Shown here one piece after another: positions 51,898 to 60,887 of a DNA stretch of 64,000 bases. The stretch is from Liminaster sp017519885. Lineage in GTDB: Bacteria > Bacteroidota > Bacteroidia > Bacteroidales > UBA3663. The DNA lies in contig JAFWRO010000051.1 in assembly GCA_017519885.1 (NCBI GenBank), positions 1 to 64,000 on the forward strand, written 5' to 3'. Position numbers and translations under genes: made by a program. Position 1 is the first letter of the stretch. Every line of letters starts with the position of its first letter. A model generated the notes under the pieces. The model had not been told where the DNA came from, searched no databases, and saw only the letters and a program-made list of their open reading frames with translations.

Positions 51898-54800
51898 TTA
51901 GAAGGTAATATTGATACCAGCCATCCAAGTGCGAGGCTGTGGATAACGACCGGTGTCAAGGCCTTGGTAGAGGACTGAACCGCTACCGCACTCAGGATCT
52001 CCATACTTGTTGTAACCGGAAATGGTCCAGAGGTTGCTTACACCCAGATAAACACGAGCCTTCTCAATCAGGATTGGCTTGCAGATCTTGCGTGGGAGGT
52101 TGTAACCTACCTGCAGGTTGGAAATACGCAGGAAGTCACCATTCTTAACCCAAAGGTCGCTGACACGAGTGTTACGTGCATAGTCACCAATGGACAGACG
52201 AGGCAGAGCAGAACCGCCATTGCTGAACGAATCATTGTAGGCATCCTTCAGGATGTTAGGTGTGGTCTGGTCATCCAACTGGGTCATGCTGCTCAACTTC
52301 ATAGCTGAGTAAGAGAGGATGTCCTGTCCGAATACACCATACATATAGAGGCTGAAGTCGAAGTCCTTGTAGGTGGCACCGATTGTGATACCGTAGTTCA
52401 GTTTCGGGAAACCGTTGCCAAGAATCTTGCGGTCATCGTTGTTGATGGTGTGGTCACCATTGAGGTCCTTGAATCGCATATCACCAATTGACAATGGGTG
52501 GTCGGTGTCGCACTTCGACTCAGCGTCGCCGCCGCCTTTCCAAGTTGAGCCATCAGGATTGGTACCAGAACCCCAGAAATTATTGTAGTATTCATCCAGT
52601 TCCTGCTGATTGGTGATGATACCGTCGGTGACATAGCCGTAGAACGAACCTACAGCCTCGCCTTCCATACAGATAGAGTGGCGATCCCAGTGACCATTGC
52701 CATCGACTGCACCTACCTGTGAACCGTCGATGTAAGTGCCATTGCCGGAAGCGGTGTTGTAGAGGTTGTCACCCATCTTCTTCACCTTGTTCTGGATGGT
52801 TGAACCAGTCAGACGAACATTGATGCCGAAGTCCTTGTTGAACTGATGGTGGTAGCCGACAGCGAACTCGAAGCCCTTGTTCTCAATCTCGCCATAGTTG
52901 GTGTAAACCTGGCTGTAACCAGCCGATGGACGCAACTGACGATAGAGGAGCAGGTCCTTGGTGTTCTTGATGAAGTAGTCGAGGGTGATGTCCCAGTCGT
53001 TGAGGAATGCGAAGTCGATACCGAAGTTGGTCATCTCGGTGGTCTCCCACTTGAGGTCACCATCCTTCAAAGGCATATAGAAACCGATGTCACGATGACG
53101 GTTGCCCCAGTTACCCGAGATACCCTGTTCCGGATAGGTGTTGTAGGCACCGTCGATGTTCTGTGCGATGACGGCTGCACCAGCTACACCACCGGCGTTA
53201 CCGGTCTGGCCCCAACCTACACGAAGCTTCAGGTTGTCAACAAATTCATTGTCCTTCAAGAATGCTTCCTCGCTGATACGCCATGCACCTGCTACCGATG
53301 GGAAGGTACCCCAGCGGTTACCCTTAGAGAAGTTCGAGCTGCCGTCCTTACGGATGGTACCGGTGATGATATAACGATCAAACAAGGTATAGGTACCACG
53401 AGCGAAGTAAGAAATGGTGTGTACATCAGAATTATAGCCACCACCTGTTGCCTTGGAATTGAGGTCCATGGTCAGGTTGATGTTACGGTTATAGATCGAT
53501 GGGAAGTCTCTTGAGCTGGAGTTCACCCACTGGCCCCAGGACTTGCCGACCTCATTACCGAGCATCACGGTCAGGTTGTGCATCTCGTAGTTGAGATTAT
53601 AGGTAAGGTAAGTCTGGATGCCCAGGCTGTAGCTGTGGCTGTTGTTCAGCGAGAATGCGAAGGTCTGGTCGGCGTTCATTGGAATCTCGGTCAGCACACC
53701 ATCTACATAGTTGTAGCGATGACGGCCTCCGGTGAAGTCAGAGCTGTTGCTGCCTGAATAGGTATAAGTACCCTGGCTGCGTACGTCGAGCTTGTGGTGC
53801 TTAGTGTCCAGGAAGGTCAGGTTAATGTAACCTGTGGTCTGGATACGGTCATTGCCATTGCGGGCACGCTCGCCGTTCTCCATCTGAGATGCATAGGGGT
53901 TGGCACCGATGCTGGTGTTGCCTTCCCAACCGTTAACCGTAGCCTGATAGCCTGTTCCGTAAGAACCATCGTCGTTTACAAGATTAACATGAATGAGATT
54001 TCCACCAGCGGCATTGCCGTCGAGATAATCAAGAGTAGGAGTCAAAGATGCGAAGTCACGGAGAGAGGACATGTTCTGGTTGTTACCCAGGGACATGTTC
54101 GAGCCGTGGCTCTGGCTATGGGAGTAGTTGACGTCACCACCGATTTCCAGATACTTGTTCACCTTGGTGCTGACATTGGCACGAGTGGTGAAACGTGTGT
54201 AGTTGGTGTTGATGACAAGACCGTCGATGATGTTGTAGCCGAACGAGAGGTTGTACTGTGTCTTCTCGTTGCCGCCGTTGAGGGTGGCGCCGTACTGCTG
54301 CTTGAGGGCGGCACGGGTCATCTCCTTCTGCCAGTCGATCTCCTTGCGCTTGCCGTCGTAATTCTGGTCCCATACCTGGTTGATGAACATATCGGTTCCC
54401 TTGGCCATACGGATGGCCTTGGCATAGGTGTTGAGGTCGAGCACGTCGAGGGTGTAGGGCAGGGTCTGGATGCCCCAGTCGGCGGTGACGGTGATGTTGG
54501 TGTGGCCCTTGGAGCCATGCTTGGTGGTGATCATGACAACGCCGTTGGCGCCGGCCGAACCGTAGATGGCGGTGGCAGAGGCGTCCTTCAGGATCTCGAT
54601 ACGCTCGATGTCGGCAGGATTGACGAAGTCGGCATTATTGCCTACCTGCACACCATCGACTACATAAAGAGGAGAAGCATCGCCGTTGATGGTGCCGATA
54701 CCACGGATGCGGATAGCAGCCTTTCCGTCAGGAGAACCGTCCTGCATCGAAACCTGCACACCGGCGGCAGCACCCTGAAGGGCCTGACCGATGTTCTGAG

Positions 54801-55227
54801 GCACGCGCTTCATTACGGCAGCCTGGTCTACGGTAGCCACCGAACCAGAGATGTCGCTCTTCTTCATCGTACCGTAACCTACAACCACTACGTCTTCAAG
54901 GGCTCTGCGGTCCTCTTCGAGGGTGATCTTCATACCGTTCTTGGCAGTCACCTCTTGCGAAAGATAGCCGATGAACGACACATGCAGCTTGGCGCCTGCA
55001 GGAACACTAATGGAGAAATTACCATCAAGATCGGTGATGGTGCCATTGGTCGTTCCTATCTGAACGACGTTAGCTCCAGTCACGGGTTCCCCAAGGTCAT
55101 CCAACACTTGTCCCCTAATGGTCACATTCTGGGCAATGACCATCACTGGGAACATCACGAGCAATACGAGTGCATACAGTACGTTGCATGCTCGATTCCC
55201 GAACAAAGATTGACAGGTGATTTTCAT
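51898..55227 (-). CDS. SusC-like TonB-dependent transporter
   Basis: A 1109-residue SusC-type transporter. Start at 55227 gives a signal peptide ending VIAQ (about 33). The carboxypeptidase-regulatory domain (34-115) has GEPVTGANVVQIGTTNG; DVVVVGYGTMKKSDISG marks the SusC family plug (about 120-230) with RIRGIGTINGDASPLYVVDG. The barrel ends MAGINITF. It imports oligosaccharides captured by the SusD partner using TonB/ExbBD. A promoter lies at 55336-55366 with dyad elements further upstream in the 849-bp gap. Confidence 0.95.
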   Translation of the reverse strand: MKITCQSLFGNRACNVLYALVLLVMFPVMVIAQNVTIRGQVLDDLGEPVTGANVVQIGTTNGTITDLDGNFSISVPAGAKLHVSFIGYLSQEVTAKNGMKITLEEDRRALEDVVVVGYGTMKKSDISGSVATVDQAAVMKRVPQNIGQALQGAAAGVQVSMQDGSPDGKAAIRIRGIGTINGDASPLYVVDGVQVGNNADFVNPADIERIEILKDASATAIYGSAGANGVVMITTKHGSKGHTNITVTADWGIQTLPYTLDVLDLNTYAKAIRMAKGTDMFINQVWDQNYDGKRKEIDWQKEMTRAALKQQYGATLNGGNEKTQYNLSFGYNIIDGLVINTNYTRFTTRANVSTKVNKYLEIGGDVNYSHSQSHGSNMSLGNNQNMSSLRDFASLTPTLDYLDGNAAGGNLIHVNLVNDDGSYGTGYQATVNGWEGNTSIGANPYASQMENGERARNGNDRIQTTGYINLTFLDTKHHKLDVRSQGTYTYSGSNSSDFTGGRHRYNYVDGVLTEIPMNADQTFAFSLNNSHSYSLGIQTYLTYNLNYEMHNLTVMLGNEVGKSWGQWVNSSSRDFPSIYNRNINLTMDLNSKATGGGYNSDVHTISYFARGTYTLFDRYIITGTIRKDGSSNFSKGNRWGTFPSVAGAWRISEEAFLKDNEFVDNLKLRVGWGQTGNAGGVAGAAVIAQNIDGAYNTYPEQGISGNWGNRHRDIGFYMPLKDGDLKWETTEMTNFGIDFAFLNDWDITLDYFIKNTKDLLLYRQLRPSAGYSQVYTNYGEIENKGFEFAVGYHHQFNKDFGINVRLTGSTIQNKVKKMGDNLYNTASGNGTYIDGSQVGAVDGNGHWDRHSICMEGEAVGSFYGYVTDGIITNQQELDEYYNNFWGSGTNPDGSTWKGGGDAESKCDTDHPLSIGDMRFKDLNGDHTINNDDRKILGNGFPKLNYGITIGATYKDFDFSLYMYGVFGQDILSYSAMKLSSMTQLDDQTTPNILKDAYNDSFSNGGSALPRLSIGDYARNTRVSDLWVKNGDFLRISNLQVGYNLPRKICKPILIEKARVYLGVSNLWTISGYNKYGDPECGSGSVLYQGLDTGRYPQPRTWMAGINITF

Positions 55228-55335
55228 ACAAATTGGTTTTGGTGTAAATGTAAAAATTAGTAATATGTGTATAAACGCACTTTTCACGAATTAGAACTCC
55301 AGGGGCTCCTATTGGAATACTCAAGAATTCGAGTG

Positions 55336-55366
55336 CAAACATAAAGATTTTTTACGAATCTTCCAA
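55336..55366 (-). promoter_or_regulatory. Promoter of the SusCD unit
   Basis: Minus strand TATGTTTG (55343-55336) with TTG (55366-55364) 20 bp upstream. The leader before the start at 55227 is about 100 nt. Confidence 0.7.
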
Positions 55367-55537
55367 ATCATTTTATTAAGCAAATTTTAGTTTTTTTGCA
55401 TTTTGAATCGAAAAAAGGGGGAATTTGTAACGTTATTGGAGACCTTAATGGATGCTTTGGGTTCAAAAAACAAAATTTTTGAATCCTGAACGGATTACAG
55501 CAGATTATTCAGTTGGAAAATGAAACATATATGTTAT

Positions 55538-55575
55538 CCTTGACATACATTATATATAATATAAGGGTGTCAAGG
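55538..55575. promoter_or_regulatory. 38-bp dyad element upstream of the SusCD promoter
   Basis: CCTTGACA (55538-55545) and TGTCAAGG (55568-55575) are exact inverted arms. Between them, nearly on the same axis, is a second palindrome ATTATATATAAT (55549-55560). It lies about 170 bp upstream of the SusC -33 box and 390 bp from the xylR-side promoter. It may be an operator or a hairpin. Confidence 0.55.
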
Positions 55576-55824
55576 CGAAAGATGACATAAAGGATATTTT
55601 GCATTTACTTATTGTACTTTTGGGCAATTTACATCCAGTGCAAGAAAGTAGGATTTATAGCCTCAGAACGTGCATTTCCCTGAACGAGCAATGCCCCTTA
55701 CCACACTCGTTCCATCGCGTTTCGCCCTTCAATTGTGATCGGCTGTCGAAAGAAACTTTCCCCTTCTCTTTTGTCCATATTTTGAGCAGAAAATATTGCA
55801 TCCAAACGCAGTTAATTTTTTTTA

Positions 55825-55927
55825 ACAATACGGCTTATTGTAAAAGATACGATATATGAACAACCGATTGCATTCAAGGCTAAATTACAAGAAGAGGTTA
55901 TCGCTTATTGTACAAAAACCGATAACC
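55825..55927. promoter_or_regulatory. Candidate operators of the Nudix regulator and xylB
   Basis: Two dyads: ACAATA-cggct-TATTGT (55825-55841) and GGTTATCG-16 bp-CGATAACC (55896-55927). Copies of CTTATTGTA at 55834 and 55904 lie inside them, 70 bp apart. The nearer one ends 36 bp before the -33 TTG at 55964. CTTATTGT is also the right half of the uxuA operator at 43085-43104. Confidence 0.6.
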
Positions 55928-55963
55928 CCATTTTGGAATGCCGAAAAATAAAGTAAAAAATAA

Positions 55964-55994
55964 TTGGTTGGAATTGAAAAATGCTATATCTTTG
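55964..55994 (+). promoter_or_regulatory. Promoter of the Nudix regulator/xylB pair
   Basis: TATCTTTG (55987-55994) with TTG (55964-55966) 20 bp upstream. Start codon at 56077. Confidence 0.75.
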
Positions 55995-56076
55995 CCACGC
56001 AAATCATAACCGAGTCTTTATCCTATCATAGATTTGCGCTCGAATTACATTATCTAATTTCAATACACCGATTAAC

Positions 56077-56775
56077 ATGGATCAGGATGCTCTGAACTTC
56101 GACCCGCACGTCTCAGTCGACTGCGTTATACTTGGGTTCGACGGCGAATCGCTGCAAGTGCTCCTGTCCCGCCGTGGCAACGAGGTGCCTGAGGAGCAAT
56201 ACAACAACCTTAAACTCCCCGGGCGCCTCTTGCACACCGACGAAGACCTGGACGAGGCCGCCCTTGACATCATCACCAGCGTAACAGGAAAACATCATCC
56301 ACTCGTCAAGCAATTCCGTGCCTACGGTTCCCCATCACGTACTTCGAATCCGAAGGACGTGCTTTGGCTTGAAAATGCCATCAAGCAGAAGATCAGTCGC
56401 ATCGTCACCATCTCCTATCTGTCGCTGATGCGAATCAACAGCCGCACGGCTCGTCCCAAGGACAACGATGCACAGTTGTGGTATCCCGTACAGGATCTTC
56501 CGTCGCTTGCCTTCGACCACAACCAGATCATCCAGGATACGCTCAACGAGCTCTACCGTATGGCTGGACAACAGCCACAGATGCTTTTCGAGATGATGCC
56601 TGCCAAATTCACTGCTGCCCAGTTGCGCCGACTGCATGAGCAGGTGAGCGGCAAGACGTTGGATGTGCGCAACTTTGCCAAACTCGTGATGAACAAGCCC
56701 TACATCATTCCACTGAACGAATGGGAGCAGAATGTGAGTCACAGGGCTGCCCGTTTCTATCGTTTCAAACCATAA
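56077..56775 (+). CDS. xylR: Nudix-family sugar-responsive regulator (XylR type)
   Basis: A 232-residue NrtR-like regulator. Residues about 10-150 are a Nudix fold (VDCVILGFDGESLQVLLSRR), but the Nudix box is degenerate: LHTDEDLDEAALDIITSVTG lacks the REUXEE core, so it binds a ligand rather than hydrolysing it. Residues about 165-225 are a winged helix (FTAAQLRRLHEQVSGKTLDV). In Bacteroides the homologues next to xylB and araM-type genes regulate xylose or arabinose use. It lies 48 bp before xylB. The family and link to xylulokinase are well supported; the exact effector is inferred. Confidence 0.85.
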   Translation: MDQDALNFDPHVSVDCVILGFDGESLQVLLSRRGNEVPEEQYNNLKLPGRLLHTDEDLDEAALDIITSVTGKHHPLVKQFRAYGSPSRTSNPKDVLWLENAIKQKISRIVTISYLSLMRINSRTARPKDNDAQLWYPVQDLPSLAFDHNQIIQDTLNELYRMAGQQPQMLFEMMPAKFTAAQLRRLHEQVSGKTLDVRNFAKLVMNKPYIIPLNEWEQNVSHRAARFYRFKP

Positions 56776-56823
56776 GACTCAACTATACTATTATTACCAT
56801 TAACCAACTAAATACTACAAATT

Positions 56824-58305
56824 ATGAATCTATTACTAGGATATGACGTTGGCACGTCGTCGGTAAAAGCGTCACTCGTTGATGCGCAGACCGGCCAGAC
56901 CGTAGCCAGTGCACAGTACCCCGATGCAGAAGCCCCCATTATGGCCAAGCAGGCTGGCTGGGCTGAACAAGAACCCGAAATGTGGTGGGACGAACTTGCA
57001 CAGGCTACCAAGCGCGTAGCCAGCAAGGCTGCCGCCGTTGCTTCACTCAAGGATGTTAAGGCCATCGGTATCTCTTACCAGATGCATGGCCTCGTATGCG
57101 TTGACAAGGAGGGCAAGCCCCTGCGTCCTGCCATCATCTGGTGCGATGGACGTGCCGTGCCTTATGGCAATGCCGCCTTCAACGCCATCGGTGGCGAGAA
57201 GTGCCTCACCCATCTGCTCAACAGCCCCGGCAACTTCACCGCAGCCAAGTTGGCATGGGTGAAGGAGAACGAGCCGGAAATATTCGAGAAGATCTACAAG
57301 ATCATGCTCCCTGGCGATTACATTGCCATGCGACTCTCGGGCGGTGACAAGAAGACCACCGTCTCCGGCCTGTCGGAGGGTATGTTCTGGGACTTCAAGA
57401 ACAACGAGGTTTCGAAGGACGTGATGAACTACTTCGGCTTCCCCGAATCACTCATCGCCGAAATCGTTCCCACCTTCTCTGTACAGAGCCGTGTCTGCAA
57501 GGCCATTGCCGAAGAACTCGGCCTGCCCGAAGGCACTCCAATCAGCTATCGTGGTGGTGACCAGCCGAACAATGCTCTTTCGCTCAACGTGATGAAGCCA
57601 GGCGAAGTGGCTGCCACCGGTGGCACTTCGGGCGTCGTCTATGGCGTGCTCGGCGAAGTCAACTACGATTCACTCAGCCGCGTCAACACTTTTGCCCACG
57701 TCAACCACAACCAACCTGACACCCGTCTGGGCGTTCTCCTTTGCATCAACGGCACGGGCATCCTCAATGCTTGGGTGAAGCGCACCATCGCTCCCGAAGG
57801 CATCAGCTACAGCCAGATGAATGACCTGGCCGAAAGCGTTCCAGTAGGAGCCGAAGGCCTCAGCGTCATCCCATTCGGCAATGGTGCCGAGCGTGTGCTC
57901 CAGAACGTCAATCGCGGTGCAAGCATTCACGGCATCAACTTCAACATCCACAAGAAGGCTCACATCATCCGTGCTGCCCAGGAAGGTATCGCATTCTCGT
58001 TCGCTTACGGTATGGAGATTATGGCAGGTATGGGTATGGACATCAAGACCATCAAGGCCGGCCACGCCAACCTCTTCCTTTCGCCGCTCTTCCGTCGCAC
58101 ATTGGCTGCCGTAACAGGAGCGTCAATCGAACTCTACGAGACCGACGGTTCGGTAGGTGCAGCTTATGGAGCAGGTATCGGTGCCGGCATCTACAAGGAC
58201 AGCGATGACGCCTTCAAGACCCTGAAGCACATTGCTACCGAGGAGCCCGTAGAAGACGTTGCTGCATACAAGGAGGCTTACGAGCGTTGGAAAGCGTGTC
58301 TGTAA
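56824..58305 (+). CDS. xylB: Xylulokinase
   Basis: A 493-residue FGGY sugar kinase. It phosphorylates D-xylulose with ATP for entry into the pentose phosphate pathway. N-terminal phosphate loop YDVGTSSVKASLVDA (7-21), YQMHGLVCVDKEGKPLRPAI, IIWCDGRA and GGDQPNNALS with the catalytic-base Asp all fit XylB. It forms an operon with the Nudix regulator. No xylA or xylose transporter lies in the window. A hairpin at 58329-58355 follows. Confidence 0.93.
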   Translation: MNLLLGYDVGTSSVKASLVDAQTGQTVASAQYPDAEAPIMAKQAGWAEQEPEMWWDELAQATKRVASKAAAVASLKDVKAIGISYQMHGLVCVDKEGKPLRPAIIWCDGRAVPYGNAAFNAIGGEKCLTHLLNSPGNFTAAKLAWVKENEPEIFEKIYKIMLPGDYIAMRLSGGDKKTTVSGLSEGMFWDFKNNEVSKDVMNYFGFPESLIAEIVPTFSVQSRVCKAIAEELGLPEGTPISYRGGDQPNNALSLNVMKPGEVAATGGTSGVVYGVLGEVNYDSLSRVNTFAHVNHNQPDTRLGVLLCINGTGILNAWVKRTIAPEGISYSQMNDLAESVPVGAEGLSVIPFGNGAERVLQNVNRGASIHGINFNIHKKAHIIRAAQEGIAFSFAYGMEIMAGMGMDIKTIKAGHANLFLSPLFRRTLAAVTGASIELYETDGSVGAAYGAGIGAGIYKDSDDAFKTLKHIATEEPVEDVAAYKEAYERWKACL

Positions 58306-58328
58306 TCAATTTCACATATATAATAATA

Positions 58329-58355
58329 GAAAGGGAGCCATTCAGACTCCCTTTC
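58329..58355 (+). terminator. Hairpin after xylB
   Basis: GAAAGGGAG (58329-58337) and CTCCCTTTC (58347-58355) form a 9-bp stem with a 9-nt loop. The following T run is weak. It lies 20 bp before the start of the CotH-family gene, so it may only lower read-through. Confidence 0.65.
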
Positions 58356-58375
58356 GTCAGTTTACCTATACTTCG

Positions 58376-60781
58376 ATGAAAAAAAGCCTTTCTGTGCTTA
58401 TATCTCTCCTCTTCTGCCCTATTCTATCAGCACAGGTTATCATCAACGAAGTGATGCAATCGAACATCGACTGCACGATGGACGACATCAACGAGTTTCC
58501 CGACTCTTGGGTAGAACTTTACAACACGGCAGCGAGCAGCACGGCTATGCTCTCGAACTATTCACTCGGCTCACAACGTGACGGCAGCGATGCCTACCAA
58601 CTACCTGCCCGCAGTCTTGTTTCGCACGGATACATCCTCGTCTATTGCGACAAGGAAGCTACTGGCATGCACACCCCCTTCCGCATAGATTCGGGCAAAG
58701 GAGCCGGAGTTTACCTATTTGACTCCAGTGGACAAATCGTTGACTCGGTTTTCATCGAAAAGAAACAACCTGCCCCCAACATATCGTATGGTCGCGAAAC
58801 AACTGGGTCAAGTACGTGGGGTTATCAGTACGAACCAACTCCCGCCACCGAGAATTGCGGAAAGATCTGCACAGAAATATTGGGTGAACCAATCTTCAGC
58901 GAACACGGACGCATCTTGACCAAATCGCAAACCATCGAACTAACCCTCTCACTGCCCGAAGGCACTCCCTCGGGTACTGTGATACGCTACACGACCGATG
59001 GTAGCGAGCCCACCCGCGACAGCCAGTCATACATTTCGCCCATACGATTCTCATCGACACGCGTCATTCGTGCCAAACTCTTCTGCGACGGTTACCTTTC
59101 GCCCCGCTCCACCACGCAGTCATATCTGTTCCTGGGCCGCGAGATGACCTTGCCTGTCGTCTCGATAGTGACAAACAGCAAGTACTTCAACGATTCGAAA
59201 ATCGGTATCTATGTCAACGGTTCGTACAGCAGTTCGAGGAAAAACTACGAATACGACTGGCGGCGACCCATTAATTTCGAATACTTTACGGAAGCCGACA
59301 GTGCCAGCCGACTCAACCAACTCAGCGAGACTCGTGTGGGAGGCGCTGCTTCGCGTGGCCAAAAGCTCAAAACTCTTGTCGTCTATGCCAACAAACGTTT
59401 TGGCGAGAAGCATCTCAAGTACGAATTCTTTCCCGACCAGCGTCCAGGATTGAACAAATATAAGTCGATCATGCTGCGCAATGCGGGCAATGACTTCGAC
59501 TATCTGTATATGCGCGATGCCATTTGTCAGCGCACCATGGCCTCACATACCGATCTTGACTGGCAGGCATGGCAACCCGTCATCTTCTTCCTGAACGGCA
59601 CATACAAGGGCATCCTCAACATCCGCGAGCGCAGCAATGCGGCCAACATCTACACAAATTACGATGGTCTGGAGGACATCGATATGATCGAAAACTGGTA
59701 TCTTCTCAAGGAGGGCACCTATGATAACTACATAGATTTCGTGCACTTCTATAAAGAAAAGGGACATACCTGGGAAGAATACGACAAGCTCATGGACCTC
59801 GATGAGTACATCAACCTGATGGTGATGAATCTATATTACAACAACTTCGACTTCCCGGGTAATAACTTTATGATGTGGCGTCCCCGCGAGGAGGGTGGAC
59901 GCTGGCGTTTTGTTGCCAAGGATGTTGATTACGTCATGGGGCTATATGGGCAGGGCACTTCTAGCTATCAGATTTTCAAATGGCTCTATAATCCCAACTA
60001 CGACTCCAGCCACAACTGGGAGGCAAATAGCTATGATAACACACTTCTCTTCCGACGACTGATGGAAAACGAAGATTTCCTGCGAGTCTTTACCGACCGC
60101 TGTGCCATTTATATGGGCGACTTCCTCAACCTTGATGGCACATGGGAGGTATGGGAGCCAATGTACCAGCTCATCAAGACAGAATACCCCACCCACCGCA
60201 AACTCTTCAACCAATGGTGGCCCAACTACGACAGCGAAATTGCGAACGCGAAAAACTGGCTGAGGGGCAGAACATCGAGTTTCTATTCACAAGTTGCCGA
60301 TTACTATTCGCTCGGCACTCCTATCGCCACCGATATCAACAAGATGATGGCCGACACCACTCTCGCCGGCCTCACCATCACCTTCAATGGAGTCCCGCTT
60401 TCGAAGGGAAGATTTGACGGCAAGTATTTCCCGAGCCGCGAAGTGACCATCGAAGGCGCACCAACCCTCGACGACAATGGCGACCCCATCGGCTCGCGCA
60501 TTGTTACAAGATGGACCGTTGTGACCTACAATGGAGGTTCGTCCACGCCTCAGCACTTCGATGGGCCTACGTGCCACTTCACCATGCCCGCATCGGCAAG
60601 CCGTATCTCCATCAATGCCACCTTCGGACAAAGCGAAGGCCTGGAACAGATCAGCGACGATTGCGACAATTCGCCTGTCGAAATCTATGATCTGAACGGC
60701 AACCGCCGGGATGCTATGCAGCACGGAATCAACATTCTCCGAAAGTCCGACGGTTCGGTCAAGAAGGTGTTTGTGCAATAA
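58376..60781 (+). CDS. Secreted CotH-family protein with lamin-tail domain
   Basis: An 801-residue exported protein; start at 58376 gives a signal peptide ending LSAQ (about 20). Residues 20-130 are a lamin-tail domain (VIINEVMQSNID, DSWVELYN). Residues about 165-260 resemble a chitobiase C-terminal/Ig-like domain (YTTDGSEPTRDS). The CotH domain spans about 270-640, with IMLRNAGNDFDYLYMRDA and FVAKDVDYVMGLYG in the kinase-like core. The C-terminal tail has EIYDLNGNRRDAMQHGINIL. CotH proteins in spores phosphorylate coat proteins; in Bacteroidetes their targets are unknown. The gene is in line with xylB after a weak hairpin. Confidence 0.82.
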   Translation: MKKSLSVLISLLFCPILSAQVIINEVMQSNIDCTMDDINEFPDSWVELYNTAASSTAMLSNYSLGSQRDGSDAYQLPARSLVSHGYILVYCDKEATGMHTPFRIDSGKGAGVYLFDSSGQIVDSVFIEKKQPAPNISYGRETTGSSTWGYQYEPTPATENCGKICTEILGEPIFSEHGRILTKSQTIELTLSLPEGTPSGTVIRYTTDGSEPTRDSQSYISPIRFSSTRVIRAKLFCDGYLSPRSTTQSYLFLGREMTLPVVSIVTNSKYFNDSKIGIYVNGSYSSSRKNYEYDWRRPINFEYFTEADSASRLNQLSETRVGGAASRGQKLKTLVVYANKRFGEKHLKYEFFPDQRPGLNKYKSIMLRNAGNDFDYLYMRDAICQRTMASHTDLDWQAWQPVIFFLNGTYKGILNIRERSNAANIYTNYDGLEDIDMIENWYLLKEGTYDNYIDFVHFYKEKGHTWEEYDKLMDLDEYINLMVMNLYYNNFDFPGNNFMMWRPREEGGRWRFVAKDVDYVMGLYGQGTSSYQIFKWLYNPNYDSSHNWEANSYDNTLLFRRLMENEDFLRVFTDRCAIYMGDFLNLDGTWEVWEPMYQLIKTEYPTHRKLFNQWWPNYDSEIANAKNWLRGRTSSFYSQVADYYSLGTPIATDINKMMADTTLAGLTITFNGVPLSKGRFDGKYFPSREVTIEGAPTLDDNGDPIGSRIVTRWTVVTYNGGSSTPQHFDGPTCHFTMPASASRISINATFGQSEGLEQISDDCDNSPVEIYDLNGNRRDAMQHGINILRKSDGSVKKVFVQ

Positions 60782-60796
60782 GAGCTTTTTTGAATA

Positions 60797-60829
60797 TCTA
60801 GAGACTCTAGAAATTCTAGATAATCTAGA
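60797..60829. repeat. TCTAGA array at exact 9-bp pitch
   Basis: TCTAGA at 60797, 60806, 60815 and 60824, four copies exactly 9 bp apart. It lies between the CotH stop and the terminator at 60834-60862. Same type as the six-copy array at 29794-29844. Confidence 0.88.
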
Positions 60830-60833
60830 AAAA

Positions 60834-60862
60834 CAGCCGCAGGCCTTGTGGGTCTGCGGCTG
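60834..60862. terminator. Terminator between convergent CotH and GH51 genes
   Basis: CAGCCGCAG (60834-60842) and CTGCGGCTG (60854-60862) form a 9-bp stem with an 11-nt loop; A residues before and T residues after suit termination in both directions. Confidence 0.8.
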
Positions 60863-60887
60863 ATTGTATTCATTAGAGGAGAAATAT

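Larger units (their letters stand above)
55228..56076. other. 849-bp regulatory gap between susC-like and Nudix regulator genes
   Basis: No gene is supported here. The gap holds two divergent promoters (55336-55366 minus; 55964-55994 plus), an A/T-rich hairpin TTCAAAAA/TTTTTGAA (55462-55483), a 38-bp dyad (55538-55575), three copies of CTTATTGTA (55608, 55834, 55904), a dyad ACAATA/TATTGT (55825-55841), and an inverted repeat GGTTATCG/CGATAACC (55896-55927). Such density suggests control by more than one regulator. Confidence 0.7.

Noticed and set aside
55599..55859. Possible 86-residue gene in the SusC-xylR gap
   Set aside because: Codon use and composition are unlike neighbouring genes, it overlaps candidate operators, and no family pattern is visible.
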